Below are positions 41,505 to 50,403 of a stretch of DNA of 52,807 bases, one piece after another. The DNA is from Ktedonobacterales bacterium (lineage in GTDB: Bacteria > Chloroflexota > Ktedonobacteria > Ktedonobacterales > Ktedonobacteraceae): contig DAIDJF010000039.1 in NCBI GenBank assembly GCA_027451525.1, forward strand, positions 1-52,807. The letters are read 5' to 3'. Made by a program: the position numbers and the translations under genes. Each line of letters starts with the position of its first letter. Position 1 is the stretch's first letter. The notes under the pieces are model-generated. The model was not told the DNA's origin and searched no databases. It worked only from the letters and a program-made list of their open reading frames with translations.

Positions 41505-43376
41505 TTACCGATAGGCTTCGGCTTGCAGGTTGAAGAGTTCCGCGTAGCGTCCGTTGAGTGTCATCAGTTCCTCGTGCGAGCCTTCCTCGCGAATTGCGCC
41601 ATTTTCGATCACAAAAATGCGGTCGGCAAGGCGCACGGTACTAAAACGGTGACTGATAAAGATGGCGGTCTTGCCCTCAGTGAGAACACGGAATTGCGCG
41701 AAGATATCGTACTCGGCCTGGGCATCGAGCGCGCTGGTCGGTTCGTCGAGAATGAGAATACGCGCATCACGAATGAACGCACGGGCCAGCGCAACCTTCT
41801 GCCACTCGCCGCCACTCAATTGTGTTCCCTCTTTGAACCATTTGCCAAGCATGGTGTCATAGCCCTTATCCAATCGCTCGATCACCGTGCTCGCGCCACT
41901 TTTGCCCGCCGCGCTCACGATCAGATCATGATCCTCCATTTTTTCTACATTGCCCACGCCAATATTCTCGCGCGCGTTGAGGTGATAGGTCATATAATCC
42001 TGAAAAATCACGCCGATCTGGTTACGCAACTCCTGCAAGTCGTACTCTTTAATATTGCGCCCACCAATCAAGATATCGCCATCATCCGGGTCATACAGGC
42101 GCGTCAACAGTTTGACAATCGTGGTTTTACCCGCGCCGTTGCGTCCCACCAGCGCAATAGACTCGCCCGCTTTGACCGTGAAACTCACGTGCTTGAGAGC
42201 CGCCTGCGTCTCCGGGTTTTTGCCAGGATAGGTAAAGCTGACGTTGCGAAACTCGATGTCCAGTCCGCGCTGTTCGGGAGCAGTAGCAAACGGCGTCGGT
42301 GTGACGGGCGAGAGAATGCGCGGCTTATATTCGAGAAACTCAAAGACGTTATTGACGTACAGGTTGTTCTCATACGTGTTGGCAATGCCGTTAAGCAAAG
42401 CCTGAAAGTTTTGCCCAACCTGCACAGCGGTCTGCGTATAGAGCGTTAAACTACCAAGCGAGATGCGCCCGAAGACAGCCTGGAGCGCGACATAGAGATA
42501 AATAGCACTATTCGCAGCAATGGTCAGGCTCGTCCAGACAAAGTTCATCAGATAGCGGCGCGTGACAAGCTCCTTAGTCTCTTGATAGAATTTTTCAGAC
42601 AGAGTACGGAAACGCTGCGTGAAGAGATTGCCCAAGGTGAAAAGCTTGATCTCTTTGTTAGGCGTATCGGTCGTCATAATCATGTTAAAGTATTGCATCA
42701 GGCGCCGCTCCGGCGATTGGCGGCGCATGCGTTGATAGCCCATCCAGCCATAACGACTGCTGGAGATAAAGGATGGAATCGGCACAACAAGGGCAATGAT
42801 CGCCAGCCACCATGCCAGTTGCAGCAGGATAATCAGCATAGAAGCCAGCGTGATGATCGTCTGAATCAGACTAAAAGTTTGCGAGATCATCGAGACGGGT
42901 TTATACGTCGATTGGTCAGCGGCCTCGCGCAGCTTATCATAAAATTCCGAGTTTTCAAAAAAAGCCAGATCAAGCGTGTTGGCCTTCTCTAACACCATCA
43001 ATTGAATTTTGTTGCCCACCCGCTCCTGCAATAATTGCTGCGTAATATTGCTCAACGTACTCAGCAGATTGGAGACAAGCGAAATGCCTAGTTGCAAGCC
43101 AACAGGCAAAAAGATGGGCGACACACGATGAATGCGAAAGCCCAAGACAACGCTATCAATCACCATTTTTGTAATCAGTACGCTAATCGCGGGCGTGAAA
43201 CCCTGGAGCAAGCTCAACAGACCCATCGTAATAGTGAGCAGGGAACTGGTAGACCAGACGAGGCGTAGCACACGCGGTAGCCCGGTAAATGCGCCAATCA
43301 CCTGTTTCAAGCTAAAATCTTCCCGTTCTTGTTCTTTTCTGGTTTTCTCTGGCGAAGGGGAACCATGACGTCTCAT
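41505..43376 (-). CDS. ABC exporter, fused permease/ATPase
   Basis: 623 aa. Six TM helices (about 40-330), then a nucleotide-binding domain: Walker A GRNGAGKTTIVKLL, Q-loop IGVIFQDYMTYHLNARENIG, signature LSGGEWQKVALARAF and Walker B ILILDEPTSALD. The half-transporter form implies a dimer. No C39 domain. Start ATG 43376; RBS weak. It lies on the opposite strand from the peptide cassette; a role in self-protection is conceivable but not shown. Confidence 0.93.
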   Translation of the reverse strand: MRRHGSPSPEKTRKEQEREDFSLKQVIGAFTGLPRVLRLVWSTSSLLTITMGLLSLLQGFTPAISVLITKMVIDSVVLGFRIHRVSPIFLPVGLQLGISLVSNLLSTLSNITQQLLQERVGNKIQLMVLEKANTLDLAFFENSEFYDKLREAADQSTYKPVSMISQTFSLIQTIITLASMLIILLQLAWWLAIIALVVPIPSFISSSRYGWMGYQRMRRQSPERRLMQYFNMIMTTDTPNKEIKLFTLGNLFTQRFRTLSEKFYQETKELVTRRYLMNFVWTSLTIAANSAIYLYVALQAVFGRISLGSLTLYTQTAVQVGQNFQALLNGIANTYENNLYVNNVFEFLEYKPRILSPVTPTPFATAPEQRGLDIEFRNVSFTYPGKNPETQAALKHVSFTVKAGESIALVGRNGAGKTTIVKLLTRLYDPDDGDILIGGRNIKEYDLQELRNQIGVIFQDYMTYHLNARENIGVGNVEKMEDHDLIVSAAGKSGASTVIERLDKGYDTMLGKWFKEGTQLSGGEWQKVALARAFIRDARILILDEPTSALDAQAEYDIFAQFRVLTEGKTAIFISHRFSTVRLADRIFVIENGAIREEGSHEELMTLNGRYAELFNLQAEAYR

Positions 43377-43641
43377 GCGCTATTTTCTTTCTTACTACGT
43401 GGCAACAGCCAGCAAAAAGCGATCATTTTACACAGCAACAAGTATATAGCACAGATAGAGACGCTCATACTGTCAATTTCTTCAGGTTTTCTCCTGATAA
43501 GATTGCTTGCTATATGTGTGGGAAAAGGGCACTGCCTTTTGACATGGGAAGTATAATGGGGAAAAATCAGTGCGTTCCAGAGCAAACAGGGTGCCACTGG
43601 AACGTGCCACAGCATAACATGGGTAAAGGAGAGTGTTGATC

Positions 43642-45210
43642 GTGGCAATCACACAGAAGCAGACCGAAAGCAATACAGCGGGTACGCCGGACTTCACACG
43701 CGGCGATGCTCGTATCAGCGAACTGCTGACGCACATGCAAGAGATATCCGCGCTTGGAGCATTGAGCGCGCTGGCAGCATGGGACCAGAATACGATTATG
43801 CCAGAGGGCGCGGGCGAGGTACGCGGCACACAAATGGCAGTCATGCAGGGCATTATACACGAACGCTGGACCAAGCCTCAATTGGGTAGCCTCATCAGTC
43901 AATTAGAAGAAGTTGTCCAGAATCAGAGCTTTACCGATGCAGACCGTGGCTTAGTACGCGAAGCAGCACGTACTTATAAACAATACACGAAATTGCCGCG
44001 TGAACTGGTGGAGGAGATGGCCCGCACCGAGGCTGCGAGCTTCGAGGCTTGGCGGCGAGCACGCAGCAAGAATGATTTCGCGGCCTTCGCGCCCCATCTC
44101 ACACGCACCATTGCTCTCCAACGCGAGGTGGCTGATCGCTTTGGCTATGAGCAGACGCGCTACGACGCCCTGCTCGACCTATACGAGCCAGATCTGACCG
44201 TCAGCAAGGTTGACCCGCTCTTCGCATCCGTGCGCGAGGTCAGCAGCACGCTCCTCAAACGCATTCAAGAGAGCGGCAACCGTGTGGATACCGCCAGCCT
44301 GCACGGCAACTTCTCGGCGGACAAACAGGTCGAACTGTGCCGCGAGATACTGCAACGCATGGGCTACGATTTTTCGCGCGGAGCAATCGCACAGTCGCCT
44401 CATCCCTTCACGACCGGACTTGGTAGCCCCTTCGATGTGCGTGTCACAGTGCGCACCAACGAACAGTTTATCCAGCAATCACTGATGGCGGCAATCCACG
44501 AAGGCGGACATGCGCTCTATGAACAGGGTAGCGCGCACACGCTGGTGCATACCCCTGTCGCGGGTGGGGCCTCAATGGGCATGCACGAGTCACAATCGCG
44601 CCTGTGGGAGAACGCGATTGGACGCTCCGAAGCTTTCTGGCGCGGACAGTTCGACCTCGTGCGCAAAGTTTTTCCCGCGCAATATGGCAATGTCGATCCC
44701 GCGACCTTCGCACGCGCCCTTAACCACGTGGAACCCAGCCTGATTCGCGTCGAGGCCGACGAAGTGACCTATAACCTGCACATCATCATTCGCTACGAAT
44801 TGGAGAAGATGATGGTCAACGAAGAGGTCGCAGTCGAGAGTCTGCCGCGCCTGTGGAACGAGAAGTACCAGGAATATCTGGGCATCACGCCGGAGAGCGA
44901 TAGCGACGGCATCATGCAAGATGTCCACTGGACAAGCGGCTTTGGCTACTTCCCGTCCTATACGCTCGGCAATCTGAACTCCGCGCAAATTCTCGCCACC
45001 TTGCGCACCGCTCTGCCCAACTTCGACGAGGCACTGGCACAGGGCGAGACCGCGCACATCTTGAACTGGTTGCAGAGCCACATGTACACTGTTGGCGCGA
45101 TCTACCGCCCCGACGACCTGATGCAACGTCTCACCGGGTCCACCCTCGACGCCAGCCACTTCAACCACTACCTGACCAGCAAATTTGCACAGATCTACGC
45201 CCTCTCTTAA
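43642..45210 (+). CDS. Metallocarboxypeptidase Taq (M32 family)
   Basis: 522 aa from GTG 43642 with AAAGGAG 10 nt upstream (GTG 43633 and TTG 43636 are too close to that site). Zinc motif HEGGHALYEQ (the HExxH form with Gly) and the downstream MHESQSRLWENAIGRS motif carrying the third ligand Glu; HTSGF-type WTSGFGYFPSY near the end. A cytosolic zinc exopeptidase. Its zone is GC-richer than the accessory region that follows. Confidence 0.95.
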   Translation: MAITQKQTESNTAGTPDFTRGDARISELLTHMQEISALGALSALAAWDQNTIMPEGAGEVRGTQMAVMQGIIHERWTKPQLGSLISQLEEVVQNQSFTDADRGLVREAARTYKQYTKLPRELVEEMARTEAASFEAWRRARSKNDFAAFAPHLTRTIALQREVADRFGYEQTRYDALLDLYEPDLTVSKVDPLFASVREVSSTLLKRIQESGNRVDTASLHGNFSADKQVELCREILQRMGYDFSRGAIAQSPHPFTTGLGSPFDVRVTVRTNEQFIQQSLMAAIHEGGHALYEQGSAHTLVHTPVAGGASMGMHESQSRLWENAIGRSEAFWRGQFDLVRKVFPAQYGNVDPATFARALNHVEPSLIRVEADEVTYNLHIIIRYELEKMMVNEEVAVESLPRLWNEKYQEYLGITPESDSDGIMQDVHWTSGFGYFPSYTLGNLNSAQILATLRTALPNFDEALAQGETAHILNWLQSHMYTVGAIYRPDDLMQRLTGSTLDASHFNHYLTSKFAQIYALS

Positions 45211-45226
45211 AAGCACGAAGCGACAA

Positions 45227-45385
45227 TCAGGGGCGCGTATCGCAGAGATACGCGCCTTCCCACTCTTTCAACAATGCCTCTTCTAGTTTTTGTTCATGAT
45301 ACAAGACAATAATAGCACCTCCAGGCTGAAGCATATTGCCTATTGGTTCAAGAACATGTTGCGTCTGGCGATGAAGAGGTTGCAC
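45227..45385 (-). pseudogene. C-terminal remnant of a SAM methyltransferase-like gene
   Basis: A 52-codon frame reads QPLHRQTQHVLEPIGNMLQP, then GGAIIVLYHEQKLEEALLKE and ends CDTRP. The LxPGGxxIVL pattern is that of the late strands of class I methyltransferases. An in-frame stop precedes it at once and no N-terminal half is found, so this is a fragment. Its 3' end overlaps the hairpin at 45231-45255. Confidence 0.5.
45231..45255 (+). terminator. Terminator hairpin after the M32 carboxypeptidase gene
   Basis: GGCGCGTATC and GATACGCGCC form a perfect 10-bp stem around GCAGA, 22 nt beyond the stop. The following TTCCCACTCTTT is only weakly U-rich. Confidence 0.75.
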
Positions 45386-45388
45386 ATT

Positions 45389-46012
45389 TTATACGATCCA
45401 TGGCGGCTTATTCCATCTTTCTTTTTTTGCTAACCCTATACCTTCATCAAGGAGAACAAATAAGAAATTATCCGAGATAGTTTGAAGATCTTTTTCTTTT
45501 AGTCTATGAGGAATAAACGCAAGATCGAATGATAGTATTTCTTTACCCGCCTGTATTGACTGCCATATTTCGCTATCTTGCATTTCATCGGTTAAATAAA
45601 CAGGTGAGGTTGGTAAAAACCTATGAAATGTATATAAAACACACCAAATTATATGACTTAACTCAATCGTATATTTGGAATTTGCGCTGCTTCTTATATA
45701 TTCAGCTTCAAATAATATTTCTAATACTAGCCAATTTTCATGTTTGTCTATCCATTTATATTGATTAAATACAAGTATTTCCACGCCAGCACAAGCAATT
45801 TGTCCAGCATTTTCAACTGTTAGAGTTGACGGAGTAAGAAAAGTAAATACAGCACCATTATTCTCCGTAGGCCAAGATATCTGCATAAGCTGCTCAATCA
45901 CTTCTTGAGCATACCCAAGATAACCAAGCATATTTATATAATTTGCTACAATTGACGAAAAGTTTTCTTCGTCACACGGAAGATATATTTGAAGCTGGCT
46001 ATATTCTGGCAT
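45389..46012 (-). CDS. Unknown protein of the immunity-like array
   Basis: 207 aa from ATG 46012 with GGAGG 6 nt upstream. AT-rich codon use compared with 43642-45210. A mixed alpha/beta soluble protein with aromatic-rich segments (WLVLEILFEAEYIR, LSHIIWCVLYTFHRF) and a C-terminal LLDEGIGLAKKERWNKPPW. Not recognised. Its setting among DUF4279/DUF4291 and SMI1-like genes suggests an immunity protein (inference). Confidence 0.6.
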   Translation of the reverse strand: MPEYSQLQIYLPCDEENFSSIVANYINMLGYLGYAQEVIEQLMQISWPTENNGAVFTFLTPSTLTVENAGQIACAGVEILVFNQYKWIDKHENWLVLEILFEAEYIRSSANSKYTIELSHIIWCVLYTFHRFLPTSPVYLTDEMQDSEIWQSIQAGKEILSFDLAFIPHRLKEKDLQTISDNFLFVLLDEGIGLAKKERWNKPPWIV

Positions 46013-46139
46013 ATTTTCCTCCAGCAATGAAAATCAGCAATATATTTCTATCTTACTGCGGTTTCTCCATTAGTAACGTATAACTTCCCATTTTATGCAA
46101 TTCAGCTTCACTGATCAGATGCTCCATTTTTTCATAGGG

Positions 46140-46481
46140 CTACTGCCAGGAAAATAGGCCATGTAACTGGAGCTGTCTTGGTCCACAGGAGAAAACGTGC
46201 GCCCACGCGGCAAAAATCCGATGAAAGGGGTCACCACCTTCCTGCCCAATAATAGTAGGTCCCCACCAATTCAAACCATTGCCGCGCTCGTTTTTTGCCG
46301 GATTGAAGGTAGGTATCCAAAGCAGGGTATCAAAACAGTAGCGGAGCACTTCGTCATCCAAGCGCACTGGTGCATCGTGTCTAGAAAGAAGGTCCCTATA
46401 CTCCGTATAGGCACGCTCTCCTTCCCGAAAAAGCCAAAAACTATGCTTCATTGGCATTGTTTGCCACTCCTTGTTTGCCAT
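46140..46481 (-). CDS. Small unknown protein next to a MITE-like element
   Basis: 113 aa from ATG 46481 (GGGGAA 6 nt upstream). The frame is open to an ATG at 46529, but those 16 codons run through the arm of the inverted-repeat element and are unlikely to be ancestral. Features: SFWLFREGERAYTEYRDLL, RYCFDTLLWIPTFNPA and GLNWWGPTIIG. No family recognised; possibly an immunity or DUF-type protein whose 5' region was changed by the insertion. Confidence 0.6.
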   Translation of the reverse strand: MANKEWQTMPMKHSFWLFREGERAYTEYRDLLSRHDAPVRLDDEVLRYCFDTLLWIPTFNPAKNERGNGLNWWGPTIIGQEGGDPFHRIFAAWAHVFSCGPRQLQLHGLFSWQ

Positions 46482-46504
46482 ATTGTTCCCCGCTGCATTT
46501 GTAG

Positions 46505-46595
46505 TAGTCTGACCGTCTTCATTTGACAACCGTGGAGGCCCTTTTCAGGCTATTGTACACAAATGAACCTGTGTCAAATGAAGATGGTCAGACTA
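46505..46595. mobile_element. MITE-like element with 24-bp terminal inverted repeats
   Basis: The left arm (46505-46528, TAGTCTGACCGTCTTCATTT then GACA) and right arm (46572-46595) are inverted repeats with a single mismatch in 24 bp. The 43-bp centre has no coding capacity. The element is flanked by GTAG on both sides (46501-46504, 46596-46599), a possible 4-bp target duplication. The size suits a miniature non-autonomous transposon; no other copy was noticed in the window. Confidence 0.65.
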
Positions 46596-46623
46596 GTAGT
46601 GTACGTTTCACACGCACTTTGTG

Positions 46624-47271
46624 TCACGCAAGAGAGCTGAGTAGCAACTTGCGCGCCAACTGCGGATGAGGCAGAGGATATACTGTCTCATAAGGAGTCG
46701 TTAATTGGGCAAAAACTTTCGAGCGCACGTATTCCGCTTGTTGCCGGACAAAAGGCGAGATATTGTCTATTCCCATGATCCACTCATGAGCATAGTGCTT
46801 CAGCGTATCGCCTCCTAATCCCAGTTGCATGGCTCGCCGCTCAAGTTTTGTCCCTGACGGATCGTGATCTGGGTCCCATTGAAGACGGACAGAAGAGCGA
46901 TGAAGTTGCTCTTGCCAGACCTCTTCGTCAAGATACACTTCAGGAATATAGTGCGTATGAATAGCCAATTCTAATAAAGTATCGAAGGCACTGCGTTTTA
47001 AACGCACAGCAAGTGTGACTTCTTGCCCTTCTTTGGTTCCCCACCCTGACCGATACATCATCCAGAGAAAATTCGTCTTAATCCAACTCATACGGGTGAA
47101 AGAGAAGCCCTCGCCCCCAAAGTATCCATGACGAGCAGCAAAGTGTCCAATCGAGGGACGATAGGCTTGATAGACGATGATCGACTGTTCGTCGTATCGC
47201 GCAAGAATGTGCCGACCCGATGGAGGCCAGCGTTTAATTTGAGCCCCATACGCTTCATAAAGCAGAGACAT
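46624..47271 (-). CDS. DUF4291 family protein
   Basis: 215 aa from ATG 47271, which has GAGGAGG 8 nt upstream. The family pattern is strong: ARYDEQSIIVYQAYRPSIG, MSWIKTNFLWMMYRSGWGTK, LQWDPDHDPSG and RRAMQLGLGGDTLKHYAHEW. DUF4291 proteins are uncharacterised, frequently linked to ADP-ribosyl or mobile/defence settings. Neighbours are immunity-like genes on the same strand. Confidence 0.88.
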   Translation of the reverse strand: MSLLYEAYGAQIKRWPPSGRHILARYDEQSIIVYQAYRPSIGHFAARHGYFGGEGFSFTRMSWIKTNFLWMMYRSGWGTKEGQEVTLAVRLKRSAFDTLLELAIHTHYIPEVYLDEEVWQEQLHRSSVRLQWDPDHDPSGTKLERRAMQLGLGGDTLKHYAHEWIMGIDNISPFVRQQAEYVRSKVFAQLTTPYETVYPLPHPQLARKLLLSSLA

Positions 47272-47294
47272 CGTGACATCCTCCTCAGAACTCA

Positions 47295-47870
47295 CTAGTG
47301 TTGAAACATATCGTGTCCATTGTCCATCCAATATCGTTCTGCTTGAGGAACCTCTGCACGAAAATCCTCGTTCGTCCCTACCCAGCCATCGGGAACATAG
47401 CGATCAAAGCGGATCATCTCTGGATAGAGGGAGGCAAAAGACCTTTGGTCAAAATTTACAAGGAAGCAGGGCGCATAAGCCAGTAAATCATCTAGTGTAT
47501 CCGTCATTTTTCTTTGTTTCATCATTTGAGACAGGGTAGTTGCAGAAACACGTTTATCTGCTATCGCATTTAAAAATTCTTCAGCAGTTTCTTCATTTAA
47601 CACGGCTATATTAAACCTGAAAGAATGGTCACCAATAGGTTTTGTATAGCCAGATGCTAATAAAGCCCGATCATACTTGGTATAATCTAAATACCAATAG
47701 CCGTAATCTGTCACATACCAAGCAAACGTATTACGGAAGATCACGCCTGCTATGACATTTTCTGCATATTCTGGTTCAGGGAACATAAGGCCATCCTTTT
47801 CAATTGTAGAAGTAGAGAAACAGATCAGGCGGTGAGGGAGCCATATGAGTAGATTATCGCTATTTACCAC
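47295..47870 (-). CDS. Unknown protein of the immunity-like array
   Basis: 191 aa. GTG 47870 overlaps the upstream stop by 1 nt (TAGTG), indicating coupling with the DUF4279 gene. Aromatic-rich central part (FAWYVTDYGYWYLDYTKYD), then EETAEEFLNAIADKRVS and a C-terminal LLAYAPCFLVNFDQR. No family recognised; the setting suggests immunity. Confidence 0.6.
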   Translation of the reverse strand: MVNSDNLLIWLPHRLICFSTSTIEKDGLMFPEPEYAENVIAGVIFRNTFAWYVTDYGYWYLDYTKYDRALLASGYTKPIGDHSFRFNIAVLNEETAEEFLNAIADKRVSATTLSQMMKQRKMTDTLDDLLAYAPCFLVNFDQRSFASLYPEMIRFDRYVPDGWVGTNEDFRAEVPQAERYWMDNGHDMFQH

Positions 47871-48634
47871 TAAAGCACCAAATCAGAGCCACTTGCGTAA
47901 ATGTCTATATCAACGGAAAGTCCTAAATTCACTAACTGCGTAAGTAGATCCATGTCAAAATGAATACCCCACATTTGTTCTTTATATCCCCAATAGGCAA
48001 TATCTATTCCCATAGCGGCAATAGATGACAACGCTTCTAAATTTGCCTTATGAGGAGAGAGGAACGTGAGCAAATCACGTAATTTATCCTCCACGTCACC
48101 TATCTTTTTCTGAGAAAGATGTATCTCAAAACCATTATGCCTCTTTGCCTTTCCTTTTTCCCATGTTCTAGTTGGTGCGATGCCTGCCACAGTAATTAAT
48201 TCGTTCAGACTATGTGTATCTGATGTTGCAAGGAACGAGACAACACATCCCGCAGATATAGCCACAGCGATCAGGTGTAAATTTTCCCAATCGACATACA
48301 CAACAAAATAATACTTTTCCCCCTCAATAGGAAAATAGACTTCAGCCTTTTTCTCCTCTTCTCGCAAGAGAATATCCTCGATAAACGGCATCTGATTGTG
48401 GAATACAATCTTATTCACCGCCAGGAATTGCTGGGTAAGTGCTAATGTCGGTGTCATGATTTCAGCAATCGCAATATCCTGCACTTTTTGTTTGTCCAAG
48501 ATGTTTTTCCTTTTTGCAAGATCAAGGAGGCGAGAAAAATCCTCTGTTCTTTCTCTCCTCTTTCCTGTTCCAACTGAACAGATGCCCACGCTTCCCTGCA
48601 CATATCTCCATGTTGTACACATAAGCTCCGCCAA
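47870..48634 (-). CDS. DUF4279-domain protein, possibly frameshifted at its 5' end
   Basis: 254 aa as annotated. Residues about 120-254 match DUF4279, a domain found in polymorphic-toxin immunity proteins (SFLATSDTHSLNELITVAG, IAPTRTWEKGKA, LLTQLVNLGLSVDIDIYAS). The first 40 residues are odd, while a frame starting at TTG 48750 gives a better helical N-terminus (WTARQLLYERQMEKAWRSL) that joins this frame near the A5/T5 run at 48535-48539. A one-base indel there would fuse both into one protein of about 290 aa. Confidence 0.65.
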   Translation of the reverse strand: MAELMCTTWRYVQGSVGICSVGTGKRRERTEDFSRLLDLAKRKNILDKQKVQDIAIAEIMTPTLALTQQFLAVNKIVFHNQMPFIEDILLREEEKKAEVYFPIEGEKYYFVVYVDWENLHLIAVAISAGCVVSFLATSDTHSLNELITVAGIAPTRTWEKGKAKRHNGFEIHLSQKKIGDVEDKLRDLLTFLSPHKANLEALSSIAAMGIDIAYWGYKEQMWGIHFDMDLLTQLVNLGLSVDIDIYASGSDLVL

Positions 48635-48746
48635 GCTTTCTCCATTTGCCTCTCATAGAGTAGTTGCCGCGCAGTCCATAAAGTCAGCGTATTGGGTAAA
48701 GCTTGCACGTTAGTTGAAAGCTTATCATATACTCCTCGCTCTTTGT

Positions 48747-49074
48747 TCAAAATGGTAATAGCCCATCTGTGAGGAAATAAAGCATTTCCTCAGATATCAG
48801 GTTCGTATGATGTTCTAAGCCTGGAAATCCGCCCCAAGTAAAGCAGGTATGCAGATAGTCAACGAAGGTTCCTTGATATGGTTCATCCAAAAGAGGAGCG
48901 TCAAACGCCCTTGATGGTAATTTGATACTATATGGACCACTATAACCATATTTATAGTCGGCATTAGGAGAAAGAGATATGAATAAAAAGCGACGGCTTC
49001 GCGTGATCTCATTATTACGTTACAAATTTTTGCTTGCTTTGAATTTGAACTTTTTCATAACAATATTCTTTCAT
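48747..49074 (-). pseudogene. Frameshifted immunity-like gene
   Basis: ATG 49074 opens MKEYCYEKVQIQSKQKFVT and stops; the next frame continues ITRSRRFLFISLSPN ... DYLHTCFTWGGFPGLE ... LTDGLLPF to a stop at 48747. The WGGFPGLE and LLPF end are typical of small SMI1/immunity-associated proteins. One indel near 49013-49020 breaks the gene. There is no start codon in the second frame. Confidence 0.55.
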
Positions 49075-49110
49075 AATCAATGCTCTACTATCAAAGTACG
49101 CCCATAGTAT

Positions 49111-50403
49111 CTATACCTCATCATTCCCCCGTCGTTTCCTCCGCTCTTCATGAATCCGGGCATAGATGTAGAAATGTGCCGCAAGAAAGTCACTAAACGT
49201 GTCATAAGCTCGTTCTAATCTTTGGATATGACGATTTTGTTCATAGACGTAGATCGGAGGATCACCACCCTCGCTCAAACGGAACAGTGCATACGTACTG
49301 GGTCTCACAAACCAAAACACCACCGCATCTGATGGCAATGGTTGTGCCTGATTGTGCTGGATGCATGAGGCTACCTGACCTTGCATGTCCATAATCTGGT
49401 TAATACGATACTCAGCCCCCAACAAAAGCCTGTCCGCACCATGCCCCATCCAGCACAAAAACTCGCGATGTGCTCCTGGGAGACTCACTCCCATCTGGAT
49501 TTCCAGCTGACGGACTTCCTCCTCCGAAGCCGCGCATATTTCACTAGGCAGAGGAAGAAACAGGTCTTGCAAAAACAGGCGTACTGGAGCGAGAAATGAT
49601 GAGCCTCTCGCAAAGGCGGGAGTTCCCTCTAGTTGCTCTTTCATCAGTTTACTGACTGCGGTATACACACGCTCTCGATAGGGATGGAGCCTGTTCGCAG
49701 GGACAATTCCTAATGTAGCGACAGTCATAGCCCATGTTCCGCGTACCAATTGAATAGGCAATGTCAAAGCTGCGGCGCACAGCAATTCCTCTGGCGTATA
49801 ACCCCATGTCTGCGCCACATGCTGTAACTGCACGTACTCAGCTTGTGTCAATGGCACTTCTGTTGTTTTCACCTCTACGCCCGATGCAACTTGTTGGCTT
49901 GTTTGCAGTCGCTCTTTGTCCACATCAGCGTGAGTGATTATACCTGCTGCTAGCAGGCGAAAGAGTAGAAGGACAGCATGACGCCCATAGACATATTCTC
50001 GTGTACCACAGAGACCACCTATGGCATACATCTCATTATAGCGCGGAGCAGGAAGCGCGATCTGCAGAACGACTGCAGCGTCAGGGTCATATTCTCCAGC
50101 CTTTCCACAGATCCCCGACAGAGGGTCCTTCAAGGGCCATCCACATTCCCAACACCCATCATCATCATCCTGAAAAATTTCCCAGCTATACTTGTCGTCG
50201 TGTGCCTCTAGCCATGAGTGCTGTTCTTCTGTAGGGATTTCATTGGCGAGGTAGAACACTACAACGGGATTTGCTTTGGTTGTATGCAACCAACACTCAC
50301 CTGAGCGTGAGCAAGGGAAGCCATACCGAATGATCTCCAGTTCTGCTCCTTCATTATCTTTTGCCTCCCCATAAACCCAAATTATTATGTAAGCCATGTT
50401 CAT
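49111..50403 (-). CDS. SMI1/KNR4-like immunity protein with N-terminal extension
   Basis: 430 aa from ATG 50403 (GGAAGG 5 nt upstream). The last 140 residues resemble the SMI1/KNR4 superfamily (SEEEVRQLEIQMGVSLPGAH, REFLCWMGHGA, SDAVVFWFVRPSTYALFRLS, YDTFSDFLAAHF). The N-terminal 280 residues include a Cys-rich stretch (DGCWECGWPL, GICGKAG) and a helical central part and are not recognised. It is the first intact gene downstream of the RHS toxin, on the same strand, hence the best candidate for cognate immunity. Confidence 0.72.
   Translation of the reverse strand: MNMAYIIIWVYGEAKDNEGAELEIIRYGFPCSRSGECWLHTTKANPVVVFYLANEIPTEEQHSWLEAHDDKYSWEIFQDDDDGCWECGWPLKDPLSGICGKAGEYDPDAAVVLQIALPAPRYNEMYAIGGLCGTREYVYGRHAVLLLFRLLAAGIITHADVDKERLQTSQQVASGVEVKTTEVPLTQAEYVQLQHVAQTWGYTPEELLCAAALTLPIQLVRGTWAMTVATLGIVPANRLHPYRERVYTAVSKLMKEQLEGTPAFARGSSFLAPVRLFLQDLFLPLPSEICAASEEEVRQLEIQMGVSLPGAHREFLCWMGHGADRLLLGAEYRINQIMDMQGQVASCIQHNQAQPLPSDAVVFWFVRPSTYALFRLSEGGDPPIYVYEQNRHIQRLERAYDTFSDFLAAHFYIYARIHEERRKRRGNDEV

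Noticed and set aside
40768..43376. TspO-like and second ABC exporter as part of the peptide cassette
   Set aside because: They are on the opposite strand behind a bidirectional terminator and lack C39 or modification domains; no direct link can be shown.
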